From assembly GCA_900199505.1 (NCBI GenBank), contig FZQV01000028.1, forward strand, positions 1 through 34,990: DNA of 34,990 nucleotides, given 5' to 3'. The notes beneath the pieces were generated by a model. It searched no databases and was not told where the DNA came from. It was given only the letters and a program-made list of their open reading frames with translations. The position numbers were made by a program, and so were the translations under genes. This stretch comes from Ruaniaceae bacterium KH17 (GTDB lineage: Bacteria > Actinomycetota > Actinomycetes > Actinomycetales > Actinomycetaceae). Positions 25,291 through 33,453 of this stretch are shown one piece after another (within the stretch, counting starts at the first letter, position 1; every line of letters starts with the position of its first letter).

Positions 25291-25336
25291 CATGAAACGG
25301 GCCCCGGTAGGTATGCCCACCGGGGCCCGTTTCATG
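25291..25336 (-). terminator. Strong hairpin after the binding-protein gene
   Basis: A perfect 18-bp stem (25291-25308 with 25319-25336) around a 10-nt loop, 16 nt after the stop codon of the binding protein. No T-run follows. Because the permease genes lie beyond it on the same strand, it probably acts as a partial terminator or RNA stabiliser, keeping the binding protein more abundant than the membrane components. Confidence 0.8.
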
Positions 25337-25352
25337 TCAGGCTAGGCCGCGA

Positions 25353-27284
25353 TTAGTTCGCCCATGCCCACTGCGAGGCGTTCCACACACCCTGGTCCTG
25401 CGTGGCCGTGTGGCGCACGTTCTCAAGACCACTCGTGTATGCGGTGACGCCCGGGTGCGCGAACACCGGGATACCGAACAGGTCGTCCCACAGCAGCTTC
25501 TCGATGATCTTGATCTGCTCGAGCTGAGCAGCCGGGTCAAGAGTCGAAGCGAGGGTCTTCCACGCCGCGTCAACCTCGGCGTTGGAGTACTGTCCGTAGT
25601 TCTGCGGGTTGTTCGTCACGTAGATGTTCTGACCAGAGGCGATCTGGCCGGAGCCCGCCCAGGCGAACAGCGCCACGTCGTAGTCACCAGCCGGCATGAC
25701 CGTCTGGAAGAAGACATCCGAACCGCCGTCAACGATGTTGAAGCCGGCCTCGTCACAGGAGGACTTGATCGCAGCGATCTGGTCCGCACGGCGCGGGTTC
25801 GGCGCCTGGTAACCAATCACGACCTCAACCGGCGTGGTCAGGCCAGACTCTTCGAGCTTGGCCTGTGCAGCGGCGATGTCAACCTGGTCGTAACGGCCGT
25901 CATAGGCGGCGGCCACAACGGCCTCGTAGTTCTCCTGGAACGGGAAGACCTCGCGGGCGTTCATAACGACCGCGTCGTTGTTGATCGGAGCGATCAGCGT
26001 GTCGACGATGGTCTGGCGCGGCGCGCAGAAGGCGAACGCCTCACGAGCGGCAAGGCCACCGGCGTTGTCGGCGAACACGGACGGCGCAACCTCGGTGGTG
26101 GTGCCGTCTTCGTTCTCGACCTCGCCGCCCTGGCCGAAGTTGAAGTCGAGGTGCTCCCAGGTCAGGGTGTCACCGGTATCGACCTTCACCTGGTCTCCCA
26201 GCTGGGCGAGCTGGTCGAGGGTGTCAACGGTTGCCTGCGGGTCAACGACGTTCAGCTCGTTGTTTGCCATCGAGGTGGGAACCTGGTCGGCTGCAATGAA
26301 GCGGTACACGAGGTTCTCAGTCGCGGCCGGCTCGCCCCACCAGTTGGGGTTCGCCTCGAGGGTCAGGTACTCACCAGCAACCCAGCCACCAGCCTTGAGC
26401 TGGTAGGGGCCCGAGGACGGCGCAACGGCCGGGTCCGGAAGCTCCCCGGGGACCGGCGAGAGCCAGTTGTTCCAGAAGTCAGCGGTCTTTGCAACGGTGT
26501 CGGCGTCGCGATCGATGATCGCCTGCGCGAGTTCGTCTGCCGTGAGGCCCGACTGCTCAGCCGCGACGTGCGCCGGGAGGGCGCTGCCGATCACGAGCTT
26601 CCAGTCCGGGTACTTCTCGTTGTACTCAACGGTGAAGGTCTTGGAGCCAACCTCGCCGACCGGGCCCTCGGGCACGTACTGGGGGAACGAGGAGGAGACG
26701 TGGCTGAAGACCGGCTTCGCCTCGGGATCCGATCCATCGGCGTAACCGGGCACGAGGAACTCGGGGTTCTGGGTGGCCCAGTCGTAGAGGTAGTCGTTGA
26801 TCGTGATGGGAGTGCCATCCGACCACACGGCGTCATCCGAAATGGTGTACTCAATAACGAGCGGGGCGTCATCATCCAGGCCCGAGACGATCTCGAACGT
26901 ACCGAAGGTGTCGTTCTCACAGATCGTGCCGTCCACGCCGAAGTAGATGAAGCCGGAGGCCATCTGGCCAGCGATCACGGAGTTGTAGGTCGAGTACGTG
27001 CTGCTCAGAATCGAGTTGTAACCGGCCCAGTTCACGTCACCCGCCGTGTAGGAGACCTCGCCAGCGGCGGTCTCGGTGATGCCAAGCGGCTGCAGGCAGG
27101 CGTCGCTGGCGTCGCCGGCCTCGCCGGTGTCGCCTTCTTCACCGTCAGTCGTGTCATCGGGTGCTTCAGTAGCGGTCCCGTCCGTCTCCGGCGTGGTCGG
27201 GGCGTCGCCCGACGTGCACGCGGAGAGCACGAGTGCCGAGGCTGCGACAGCAGTGATGGCCGCCGAGAATCGCCTCATCCTCAT
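25353..27284 (-). CDS. Oligopeptide/dipeptide ABC importer, substrate-binding lipoprotein
   Basis: A 643-residue family 5 (Opp/Dpp) solute-binding protein. The signal peptide ends with the lipobox LSAC, making Cys23 the lipid-modified residue. A Thr/Asp/Glu-rich linker (about 25-60) leads into the binding domain with the typical SDDAVWSDGTPITINDYLYD segment. It captures peptides outside the cell for the permeases encoded downstream. ATG 27284 has GGAGG 4 nt upstream; ATG 27278 has the same motif at 10 nt and is nearly as good. At 643 residues it is somewhat longer than typical members (about 540). First gene of the importer operon. Confidence 0.93.
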   Translation of the reverse strand: MRMRRFSAAITAVAASALVLSACTSGDAPTTPETDGTATEAPDDTTDGEEGDTGEAGDASDACLQPLGITETAAGEVSYTAGDVNWAGYNSILSSTYSTYNSVIAGQMASGFIYFGVDGTICENDTFGTFEIVSGLDDDAPLVIEYTISDDAVWSDGTPITINDYLYDWATQNPEFLVPGYADGSDPEAKPVFSHVSSSFPQYVPEGPVGEVGSKTFTVEYNEKYPDWKLVIGSALPAHVAAEQSGLTADELAQAIIDRDADTVAKTADFWNNWLSPVPGELPDPAVAPSSGPYQLKAGGWVAGEYLTLEANPNWWGEPAATENLVYRFIAADQVPTSMANNELNVVDPQATVDTLDQLAQLGDQVKVDTGDTLTWEHLDFNFGQGGEVENEDGTTTEVAPSVFADNAGGLAAREAFAFCAPRQTIVDTLIAPINNDAVVMNAREVFPFQENYEAVVAAAYDGRYDQVDIAAAQAKLEESGLTTPVEVVIGYQAPNPRRADQIAAIKSSCDEAGFNIVDGGSDVFFQTVMPAGDYDVALFAWAGSGQIASGQNIYVTNNPQNYGQYSNAEVDAAWKTLASTLDPAAQLEQIKIIEKLLWDDLFGIPVFAHPGVTAYTSGLENVRHTATQDQGVWNASQWAWAN

Positions 27285-27318
27285 TCTTCCTCCTAGGGGA
27301 ACTTCGAGTCTGGGCATC

Positions 27319-27331
27319 GTCGATGATCGAC
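27319..27331 (-). promoter_or_regulatory. Possible operator dyad before the peptide-importer operon
   Basis: GTCGATGATCGAC (27319-27331), a 13-bp dyad with 6-bp arms about one central base, 35 nt before the binding-protein start codon. No regulator can be named. The surrounding 27285-27439 gap contains only this dyad, the ribosome-binding site and a weak hairpin (27404-27424) after hppA. Confidence 0.35.
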
Positions 27332-27439
27332 AATGTCCAATATGGTCTTTGTGAGGATACCCATGAGTTCGGGCTCCCACCGAATCAATGCGATCTTTGA
27401 GACAGCATCGTTATCGTGCTGTTATCAAGCGGACACAAA

Positions 27440-29866
27440 TCATGTGGTCACGGTCACAAAGTCCCCAGAATCGAACTCGGCGTCCGTAGACGAGGTGCCG
27501 ATCCGCATTCCGTAGAAGGAACGCCAGATAAACACGAGTGCCACCGCGAAGAATACGCCGGCGAGAATCGTCGTCAGCAGAGAACCGCTTGTACCACCCG
27601 CCAACTGCACCGCGAGCTCCACCGCGAGCATGCCGAACAAGGTGGTGAACTTGATGACCGGGTTCATCGCCACGGAGGAGGTGTCCTTATACGGATCGCC
27701 CACCGTGTCGCCCACGATCGTGGCATCGTGTAGCTCGGTCCCCTTGGACTGGAGCTCCACCTCGACGAGCTTCTTCGCGTTGTCCCACGCGCCACCGGCA
27801 TTCGCCATGAAGATCGCCTGGTACAGGCCGAACACGGCGATTGAGATCAAGTAACCGATGAAGAAGAAGGGCTCGATGAACGCGAACGCGAGGGTGGAGA
27901 AGAAGATGCCGAGGAAGAGGTTCAGCATGCCCTTCTGAGCGTATTGCGTGCAGATCTCCACAACCTTCATCGAGTCCTCTTCGGAGGCCCGCTGTGCGCC
28001 CGAGTCGAGCTTGATGTTCTCCTTGATGAACTCCACCGCGCGGTAGGAACCCGTGGTGACAGCCTGAATGGTGCCCCCAGAGAACCAGTAGATAATGGCG
28101 CCACCCATGATCAGCCCGAGCAGGAATGGGGCGTGCATAATCGAGAGCTTCTCGATGTCGTGCGCGAGGCCATCTGTGAGCGCCATGATGATCGAGAAGA
28201 TCATCGTGGTGGCACCCACGACCGCCGTGCCGATGAGTACGGGCTTGGCCGTCGCCTTGAAGGTGTTGCCAGCGCCGTCGTTATCCTCCAGCATCAGCTT
28301 GGCGCGCTCGAACTGCGGGGCGAACCCAAACTCGCGCTCGATCTCGCCCTCGATGCCATCGATCTCCTCGATCATGGAGAGCTCGTAGACGCTCTGAGCA
28401 TTGTCCGTCACGGGGCCATAGGAGTCGACGGCGATCGTGACCGGGCCCATGCCCAGGAAACCGAACGCGACAAGACCGAATGCGAAGACGGCCGGGGCGA
28501 GCATGATCTCGCCCAGGTTCATCTCGGCGATCAGGTAGGCCACCGTCATCAGCGCGATGATCGCCGTGCCGAGCCAGAAGGCGGAGAAGTTTCCGGCCAC
28601 GAGGCCCGAGAGGATGTTCAGGCTGGAGCCACCCTGACGGGACGAGGTGACCACCTCGCGCGTGTGCTTGGCCTTGGTGGAGGTGAATACCTTCACTAGC
28701 TCGGGGATCAGCGCACCCGCGACCGTGCCACAGGAGACGATCAGCGCAAGCTGCCACCACAGGTGACTCGTGCCCGGAAGCGAGTCGAGCAGGAAGAAGG
28801 AGGAGATGAAGGTGAGCACGATCGAGGTGGCCGAGGTGACCCACACCAGCGAAGAGAGCGGCGCCTCGAAGTTCATCTTGTCCGCGTCGCCGTACTTCCG
28901 GTGCGCGGCCAGATCGTTCAGGTGGTACGAGATGGCCGAGGCGATCACCATGATCGCGCGCACCGCGAACACCCACACCAGCAGTTGCGCCTGGATTGCC
29001 GGATCGGCCACCGCGAGGATCACGAAGGTCACGATCGCCACGCCCGTGACGCCATAGGTCTCAAAGCCGTCGGCCGAGGGGCCCACCGAGTCGCCGGCGT
29101 TGTCACCGGTGCAGTCTGCGATGACGCCGGGGTTGCGGGCGTCATCTTCCTTGATTTTGAAGACGATCTTCATGAGGTCCGAGCCGATGTCCGCGATCTT
29201 CGTGAAGATGCCGCCGGCGATGCGCAAGGCCGATGCGCCGAGCGACTCACCGATCGCGAAGCCAATGAAGCAGGCGCCCGCGAGGTTGCCCGGGACCACC
29301 AGCAGGATGAACAGCATGATCGCGAGCTCGATCGAGATCAGCACCATGCCGATCGACATACCGGACTTCATGGGGGTCGCGTAGACCGGCCACGGCTTGC
29401 CGCGGAGCGCGGAAAACGCCGTGCGTGAGTTGGCAAAGGTATTGATCCGGATGCCGTACCAGGCCACGGCGTAGGAACCCGCCATGCCGAGAAGCGAGAA
29501 GCCCACGATGATGCCCATGCGGCCCCAGGTGAAGTCCAGCAAGAACTTGAAGTAGATGATGATCACGGTGGCGATGAAGACCCACAGCAGCAGGAGGAAC
29601 TTGCCCTGCTGCATGAGGTACGCCTTGCAGGTCGAGTAGATCAACTCCGAGATCTCGCGCATCGAGCGATGCACGGGGAGATTGTCGATCTGCCGGTACG
29701 AGTGAATTCCGAATGCGAGGCCCGCAACGCAGACGATTAGGCCGAGCGCCAGGATCACGCGGCCATTCATGCCTAAGGCGCTGAAGACGGAGAGATCGGG
29801 GAGCTCAAGATTGGCTTCCGACGTGAACGGTCGGATCGCAAGCGGTGCTTGCATGGCAGAGAACAT
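27440..29866 (-). CDS. hppA: Membrane-bound ion-translocating pyrophosphatase
   Basis: An 808-residue integral membrane enzyme coupling pyrophosphate hydrolysis to H+ (or Na+) export. Many hydrophobic segments (16 expected for the family). Conserved loops include DIGSDLMKIVFKIKEDDARN with its acidic pyrophosphate/Mg ligands, DCTGDNAGDSVGPSADGFE, and near the C-terminus NAGGAWDNAKK followed by HDATIVGDTVGDPYKDTSS. The motif GNTFKAT has lysine where K+-dependent enzymes carry alanine, suggesting a K+-independent enzyme. ATG 29866 has AAGGA 6 nt upstream; the reading frame stays open for about 95 codons further but without family similarity. Promoter: a perfect TTGACA at 29934-29929. Confidence 0.95.
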   Translation of the reverse strand: MFSAMQAPLAIRPFTSEANLELPDLSVFSALGMNGRVILALGLIVCVAGLAFGIHSYRQIDNLPVHRSMREISELIYSTCKAYLMQQGKFLLLLWVFIATVIIIYFKFLLDFTWGRMGIIVGFSLLGMAGSYAVAWYGIRINTFANSRTAFSALRGKPWPVYATPMKSGMSIGMVLISIELAIMLFILLVVPGNLAGACFIGFAIGESLGASALRIAGGIFTKIADIGSDLMKIVFKIKEDDARNPGVIADCTGDNAGDSVGPSADGFETYGVTGVAIVTFVILAVADPAIQAQLLVWVFAVRAIMVIASAISYHLNDLAAHRKYGDADKMNFEAPLSSLVWVTSATSIVLTFISSFFLLDSLPGTSHLWWQLALIVSCGTVAGALIPELVKVFTSTKAKHTREVVTSSRQGGSSLNILSGLVAGNFSAFWLGTAIIALMTVAYLIAEMNLGEIMLAPAVFAFGLVAFGFLGMGPVTIAVDSYGPVTDNAQSVYELSMIEEIDGIEGEIEREFGFAPQFERAKLMLEDNDGAGNTFKATAKPVLIGTAVVGATTMIFSIIMALTDGLAHDIEKLSIMHAPFLLGLIMGGAIIYWFSGGTIQAVTTGSYRAVEFIKENIKLDSGAQRASEEDSMKVVEICTQYAQKGMLNLFLGIFFSTLAFAFIEPFFFIGYLISIAVFGLYQAIFMANAGGAWDNAKKLVEVELQSKGTELHDATIVGDTVGDPYKDTSSVAMNPVIKFTTLFGMLAVELAVQLAGGTSGSLLTTILAGVFFAVALVFIWRSFYGMRIGTSSTDAEFDSGDFVTVTT

Positions 29867-29904
29867 CGACGTTCCTTCGGTTGTGCTGTCGGCTTTCGTC
29901 GCCT

Positions 29905-29934
29905 TACATCGCCTACTTCGGCGAACACTGTCAA
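29905..29934 (-). promoter_or_regulatory. Putative hppA promoter
   Basis: On the minus strand TTGACA (29934-29929) and GATGTA (29910-29905), 18 nt apart, with predicted transcription start about 30 nt before the hppA ATG. It is the only perfect -35 hexamer I find in this window. Confidence 0.5.
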
Positions 29935-29946
29935 GACTATGTTTGC

Positions 29947-29958
29947 GTGAGCGCTCAC
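29947..29958. promoter_or_regulatory. Perfect 12-bp palindrome upstream of the hppA promoter
   Basis: GTGAGCGCTCAC (29947-29958) ends 13 nt before the -35 hexamer of hppA. It has the core of LacI-family operators (TGTGAGCGCTCACA). No LacI-family gene is in the window. Confidence 0.45.
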
Positions 29959-30258
29959 AGAGGGGCGAAGGTCCCAGCTTCGGGCGCACATCTAAGGCTG
30001 AGGACGGCAACGGTGTGGCAGTTAGCGGGACTCCCGCACTCCGCGTGTGGCGTACGGCCTCGGGCTGGGGACGGCGGCGCGACTGCTGGTCGCGTGGCGA
30101 CTGCACGCGGCCAGGGCCGGCGGTTTCAGGCTGGGGAGAGCAGTGGCGCACCGGCTGGCGTGCTTCCTACACCGCGCGTGTGGCGCACGAAGTAGCCACG
30201 CGAGCAGCAGTCGCGCCACCATCCCCAGCCTCGGGCGCACACCACCGCATCGCGGGTG
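29959..30258. repeat. Repeat cluster with 36-bp inverted arms
   Basis: This intergenic stretch holds no gene I can support. 30063-30098 and the reverse complement of 30195-30230 agree at 33 of 36 positions (GGCTGGGGA to TCGCGTGGC). Further, 29973-29990 and 30224-30241 are 17 of 18 identical direct repeats (CCCAGC, then TCGGGCGCACA), and CGCGTGTGGCG occurs twice (about 30041 and 30175). The arms enclose about 96 bp. It resembles a decayed MITE or a cluster of REP units. Confidence 0.7.
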
Positions 30259-30281
30259 TATGCTAATGACAATCGTTATCA
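30259..30281 (+). promoter_or_regulatory. Putative promoter and Zur-type operator of the zinc operon
   Basis: TATGCT (30259-30264) can serve as -10 box. It abuts TGACAATCGTTATCA (30267-30281), a 7-1-7 inverted motif with 5 of 7 positions symmetric, resembling Zur/Fur boxes of high-GC Gram-positives. Lying over the presumed transcription start, it would block initiation when zinc is abundant. Fur cannot be excluded from sequence. Confidence 0.65.
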
Positions 30282-30302
30282 GTAAGGGTTTGGGAGACAG
30301 CC

Positions 30303-31373
30303 ATGCAGACTACAACAACCACGGCTCGGCGCACCGCGGCGCGGGCCATCGCACTCCTTGGTGCGAGCGCGCTGGCGCTCGCCGGTTGCTCGCTGACAGA
30401 TGATCTTGGTCAAGCACCCGCCGATCCGACGAATGCCGCAACGCCCACCGCATCGGCCGAACCCACCGCCACGTCCCTACCCGATGACGATGTGCCACTA
30501 GTGGCCGTCGTCAGCACGACTCCGCTGGGCAGCGTCGTCGGGCAGATCGCCGAATGCGGTGGCGGCAGAGCCGAAACGATTATGGGAATCGGCGATGACC
30601 CGCACAGCTTCCAGCCCTCGTCCGCACAAGTTGCCGAGATGGCAAATGCCCCACTGATCGTCATCAGCGGCATGGATCTCGAAGGGTCCCTGATTTCTGC
30701 GGTCGAATCTGCGGCTCTCGACGGTGCAAATGTGCTCGCGATCGGTCCCCTCGTGGACCCGCTGACATTCGATGAAACGGGTGGCTCACACGATCACGAC
30801 GGCGACGGAACTCCGGACCACGATGACGAGACCCACGAACACGATTCCGGATACGACCCGCACTGGTGGCTCGACGCCTCACGCATGGCCACGGCTGCGG
30901 CGCTAATCGGCGATGCGCTCGCGGAAGAGACCGGCGGCGCGGCCTTCGCCGAGTGTGGCGCCCAACTCTCCGAGGAGCTACTCACGCTCGACGCCGAGAT
31001 CACGGAAATCCTGGCCGGCGTCGAGCATCGTGAGCTCGTCACCGATCACCAGGCCTTCGGCTACTTCGCGGCACGCTACGACTTCGAGATAGTCGGCGCC
31101 GTGATCCCAAGCCTCAACACGGACGCCGAGCCCTCCTCCGCGGATCTCGCCGAGCTCGTACACATCATTGAGGAGCACCAGGTCGCAGCCATCTTCGCGA
31201 ACGTGGGCGCCACGACAGCCCTGGCCGACGCCGTCGCCGAGGAAGTGGGATTCGACGTTCAGATCGTACCGCTCTACACCGAGTCGCTCGGCCCGGCGGG
31301 TTCCGGCGCCGAGACATACCAAGACATGATGCGGACTAACGCCCACCTCATCGCCGACGCGCTCGAGGGGTAG
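30303..31373 (+). CDS. znuA: Metal (zinc) ABC importer, substrate-binding lipoprotein
   Basis: A 356-residue cluster A-I metal-binding lipoprotein. Lipobox LAGC places the lipid on Cys29; a Thr/Ala/Pro linker follows. Metal ligands are seen at DDPHSFQPS (first His), DPHWWLD (His187), and TDHQAFGYF (third His), with a C-terminal aspartate/glutamate expected. Between the first two sits a His/Asp-rich loop, HDHDGDGTPDHDDETHEHD (163-181), typical of zinc rather than manganese transporters. ATG 30303 has GGGAG 6 nt upstream. The Zur-like box before it and the permease and ATPase after it support zinc uptake. Separated from the permease by a 215-nt gap containing a repeat. Confidence 0.9.
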   Translation: MQTTTTTARRTAARAIALLGASALALAGCSLTDDLGQAPADPTNAATPTASAEPTATSLPDDDVPLVAVVSTTPLGSVVGQIAECGGGRAETIMGIGDDPHSFQPSSAQVAEMANAPLIVISGMDLEGSLISAVESAALDGANVLAIGPLVDPLTFDETGGSHDHDGDGTPDHDDETHEHDSGYDPHWWLDASRMATAAALIGDALAEETGGAAFAECGAQLSEELLTLDAEITEILAGVEHRELVTDHQAFGYFAARYDFEIVGAVIPSLNTDAEPSSADLAELVHIIEEHQVAAIFANVGATTALADAVAEEVGFDVQIVPLYTESLGPAGSGAETYQDMMRTNAHLIADALEG

Positions 31374-31440
31374 CCACACATTGAGTAACTCGGGGGGCCC
31401 ACGAGCGCAACGAGGCGAAGCCAGGGCAAGCTTCGTCAAT

Positions 31441-31542
31441 CTGCGGCCGCGTAGCGGATCGCAGAATCCAGCATGCGCATCGGATCGAATCCACGTTCCT
31501 GGATCCTGCGACTCCGGCCTCCGGCCTACGCGCAGGATGACG
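31441..31542. repeat. Palindromic repeat family C, copy 2
   Basis: Right arm TGGATCCTGCGACTCCGGCC to GCGCAGGATGACG (31500-31542), left arm CGGATCGCAGAATCCA and neighbours (31441-31470). It resembles the element inside the ATPase gene at 14246-14342. It lies between the binding-protein and permease genes of the zinc importer. Confidence 0.75.
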
Positions 31543-31576
31543 AAGTGTGAGCGTGTCGCCGAACTGGCGAGGGAAT

Positions 31577-31588
31577 TAGGGTGATCAC
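31577..31588 (+). promoter_or_regulatory. Putative leaderless -10 box for the zinc permease gene
   Basis: TAGGGT (31577-31582), 6 nt before GTG 31589. The AGGG could alternatively serve as a ribosome-binding site at 7-8 nt. If the promoter is real the permease and ATPase can be made without the Zur-like control seen before znuA. Confidence 0.4.
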
Positions 31589-32428
31589 GTGGATTGGTTG
31601 ATCGAGCCCTTTCTCCTGGGCTTCCAGCAGCGGGCACTCGTGGGCGGCCTGCTCGCCGCATCGATGACCTCGACCGTAGGCGTCTGGATCGTGCTACGCG
31701 GCATGACCTTCTTCGGCGATGCCTTCGTGCACGGCGTGGTCCCGGGGATCGCCGCGTCCGTCGTGTTTGGCTTCTCCCCGTACATCGGCGCCGCGATCGC
31801 CGCGATCGTGATGGTGCTACTCATCCAGTACATCCACCGCCAAACCGCCCTCAAAGAGGACACGGGGATCGGCCTACTCTTCGTGGGAATGATGGCACTT
31901 GGAGTCGTGATCATCTCCAAGTCGTCGAGCTATGCCGGATCCCTCACCTCGATCCTGTTCGGTGATGCCCTGGGCATCACCACACCGGACCTGATCGCCA
32001 TGACTGTTGTGGCCGCCGTCGTCATTATCGGCTCACTCGCGCTATACCGCCCGCTGCTGGCGCTCTCGTTCTCAGATGCCAAGTCCCAGACTCTCGGCAT
32101 GCGCCCCGGACTCGCGCATGGCCTGCTCCTCGCGCTGATCGCCACGGCCGTGATCGGCGCCTTCAACTCGGTGGGAACGATGCTCGTCTTCGGCCTCCTC
32201 GTTGGCCCACCGGCAACCTCCGCGCTCCTCGCGCGCACAGTGCCGCGGATGTTCCTCTACTCCTTCCTCATCTCGATCGCCTCGGTGGTGGTCGGGCTCG
32301 TGCTCAGCTACCACCTCGGCACGGCCGGTAGCGCCACGATGGCGCTCGTGCCGATCGTGGTCTTCTTCATCGTACTGACCGTGACGCACCTGCATCGGCG
32401 GCGCCAGCAGAAGGTGGTGACAGCATGA
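31589..32428 (+). CDS. znuB: Metal (zinc) ABC importer permease, ABC-3 family
   Basis: A 279-residue permease with seven or eight hydrophobic segments and the ABC-3 family features: a start LGFQQRALVGGLLAASMTST, the VLRGMTFFGDAFVHGVVPGI segment (transmembrane metal path) and the late GAFNSVGTMLVFGLLVGPPA. It passes the metal delivered by the lipoprotein across the membrane. It starts with GTG; the next gene overlaps it by 4 nt (ATGA). The C-terminus ends in a His/Arg-rich cytoplasmic stretch (THLHRRRQQK). Confidence 0.92.
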   Translation: MDWLIEPFLLGFQQRALVGGLLAASMTSTVGVWIVLRGMTFFGDAFVHGVVPGIAASVVFGFSPYIGAAIAAIVMVLLIQYIHRQTALKEDTGIGLLFVGMMALGVVIISKSSSYAGSLTSILFGDALGITTPDLIAMTVVAAVVIIGSLALYRPLLALSFSDAKSQTLGMRPGLAHGLLLALIATAVIGAFNSVGTMLVFGLLVGPPATSALLARTVPRMFLYSFLISIASVVVGLVLSYHLGTAGSATMALVPIVVFFIVLTVTHLHRRRQQKVVTA

Positions 32429-33183
32429 GCGAGATACTTGCCCGCGCCTCAGGGCTGGTTCTCGGCTATGGCGACTCGATCGCCGTCGCCGATGGCTCAT
32501 TCGAGATCCCGACGGCGTCCGTGACAGCCATCATTGGACCGAACGGCTCAGGGAAGTCCACTCTTCTGCACGCGCTCGCCGGGATCGTGCATCCCCGCGC
32601 TGGCGGCCTGCAGATCCTGGGCGCTCCCCCGGGGCGGCACATCAGGAAGGTCAGCTACGTGATGCAGTCTGTGGCGATCCCAACTGGCGTGCCGATCACC
32701 GTACGCGAGGCCGTGGAGATGGGCCGCTACCCCTCGCTCGGCTGGTTCCGGCGTTTCCGCGACTTGGACCGGAAACGCGTGCAACGCTCCATGGAGCGGA
32801 TGCAGATCGCCGAGCTCGCGGAGCGGCATTTGTGGGAGCTCTCGGGAGGGCAGCGGCAGCGCGTCTACGTGGCGCAAGGCATCGCCCAGGACCACGAGGT
32901 GCTGCTACTCGACGAACCGCTCACGGGCCTGGACATCGTCACCGCGCGCACCATCGACGAGTTGATCCACTCCGAGCACGAGAAAGGCCACTCGGTGATC
33001 ATGACCACGCATGATCTCGACGAGGCGCGGGCAGCGGACTACGTGATCCTGATGAGCGGGCGCGTGGTGGCCGCCGGGCCACCCGCCGAGGTACTCACCG
33101 ATGCGAACCTTGCGGAGGCATACGGCCTCGGCGCGCTCCACTCGCACGGTGCCGAGATCATCGACGACCACCACCACGACTAG
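32425..33183 (+). CDS. znuC: Metal (zinc) ABC importer ATPase
   Basis: A 252-residue ATPase of the zinc/manganese importer class. Walker A GPNGSGKST (about 38-46), signature LSGGQRQR, Walker B VLLLDEPLTGLD, H-loop TTHD. The C-terminus carries a His-rich tail, HSHGAEIIDDHHHD, the last residues of the protein. The ATG overlaps the permease stop codon, so the two are translated together. A palindromic repeat of family B lies 43 nt downstream. Confidence 0.93.
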   Translation: MSEILARASGLVLGYGDSIAVADGSFEIPTASVTAIIGPNGSGKSTLLHALAGIVHPRAGGLQILGAPPGRHIRKVSYVMQSVAIPTGVPITVREAVEMGRYPSLGWFRRFRDLDRKRVQRSMERMQIAELAERHLWELSGGQRQRVYVAQGIAQDHEVLLLDEPLTGLDIVTARTIDELIHSEHEKGHSVIMTTHDLDEARAADYVILMSGRVVAAGPPAEVLTDANLAEAYGLGALHSHGAEIIDDHHHD

Positions 33184-33225
33184 CAGTGTTCCGCCTTCTA
33201 GTCGAGGTCATGCCACGACGCACAG

Positions 33226-33274
33226 CGTGATCTTGGCACTCAGTGAACGCTGAGCGTTCGCCTACTGCCAAGAT
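33226..33274. repeat. Palindromic repeat family B, copy 2
   Basis: Outer arms ATCTTGGCA (33230-33238) and TGCCAAGAT (33266-33274); inner arms GAACGCT (33245-33251) and AGCGTTC (33253-33259) about one base. Its reverse complement aligns ungapped with 3224-3272 at 39 of 49 positions. Being 43 nt after znuC it could end that transcript. Confidence 0.8.
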
Positions 33275-33453
33275 GATGGCGGAAGTCCTCACGGGAGCGA
33301 AGGCCGCCGGCGGGGACGAAACCTGGCACGCACACGGGGCTCGATCAGGACTGGGTCTGCTTGGACACTGGCGGCACGTCGCTCCTGCGAGTTGATCAGC
33401 TCACGGTTCAAGGCGTGGATGCCGGGGAGTCACGTTGAGCCTGGAAGCGCAGT

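Noticed and set aside
25410-27296. 628-codon + strand open frame opposite the peptide-binding lipoprotein
   Set aside because: Antisense shadow of a real gene with lipobox and binding-domain motifs; composition is Val/Gly/Arg/His-rich without recognisable domains.
27404-27424. hppA terminator
   Set aside because: The stem is only 6 bp (ACAGCA/TGCTGT) with a 9-nt loop and no T-run; too weak to list as a terminator.
29867-30151. Extra ~95 N-terminal codons of hppA
   Set aside because: The stretch contains the promoter and the repeat cluster, and the protein family begins near the ATG at 29866.
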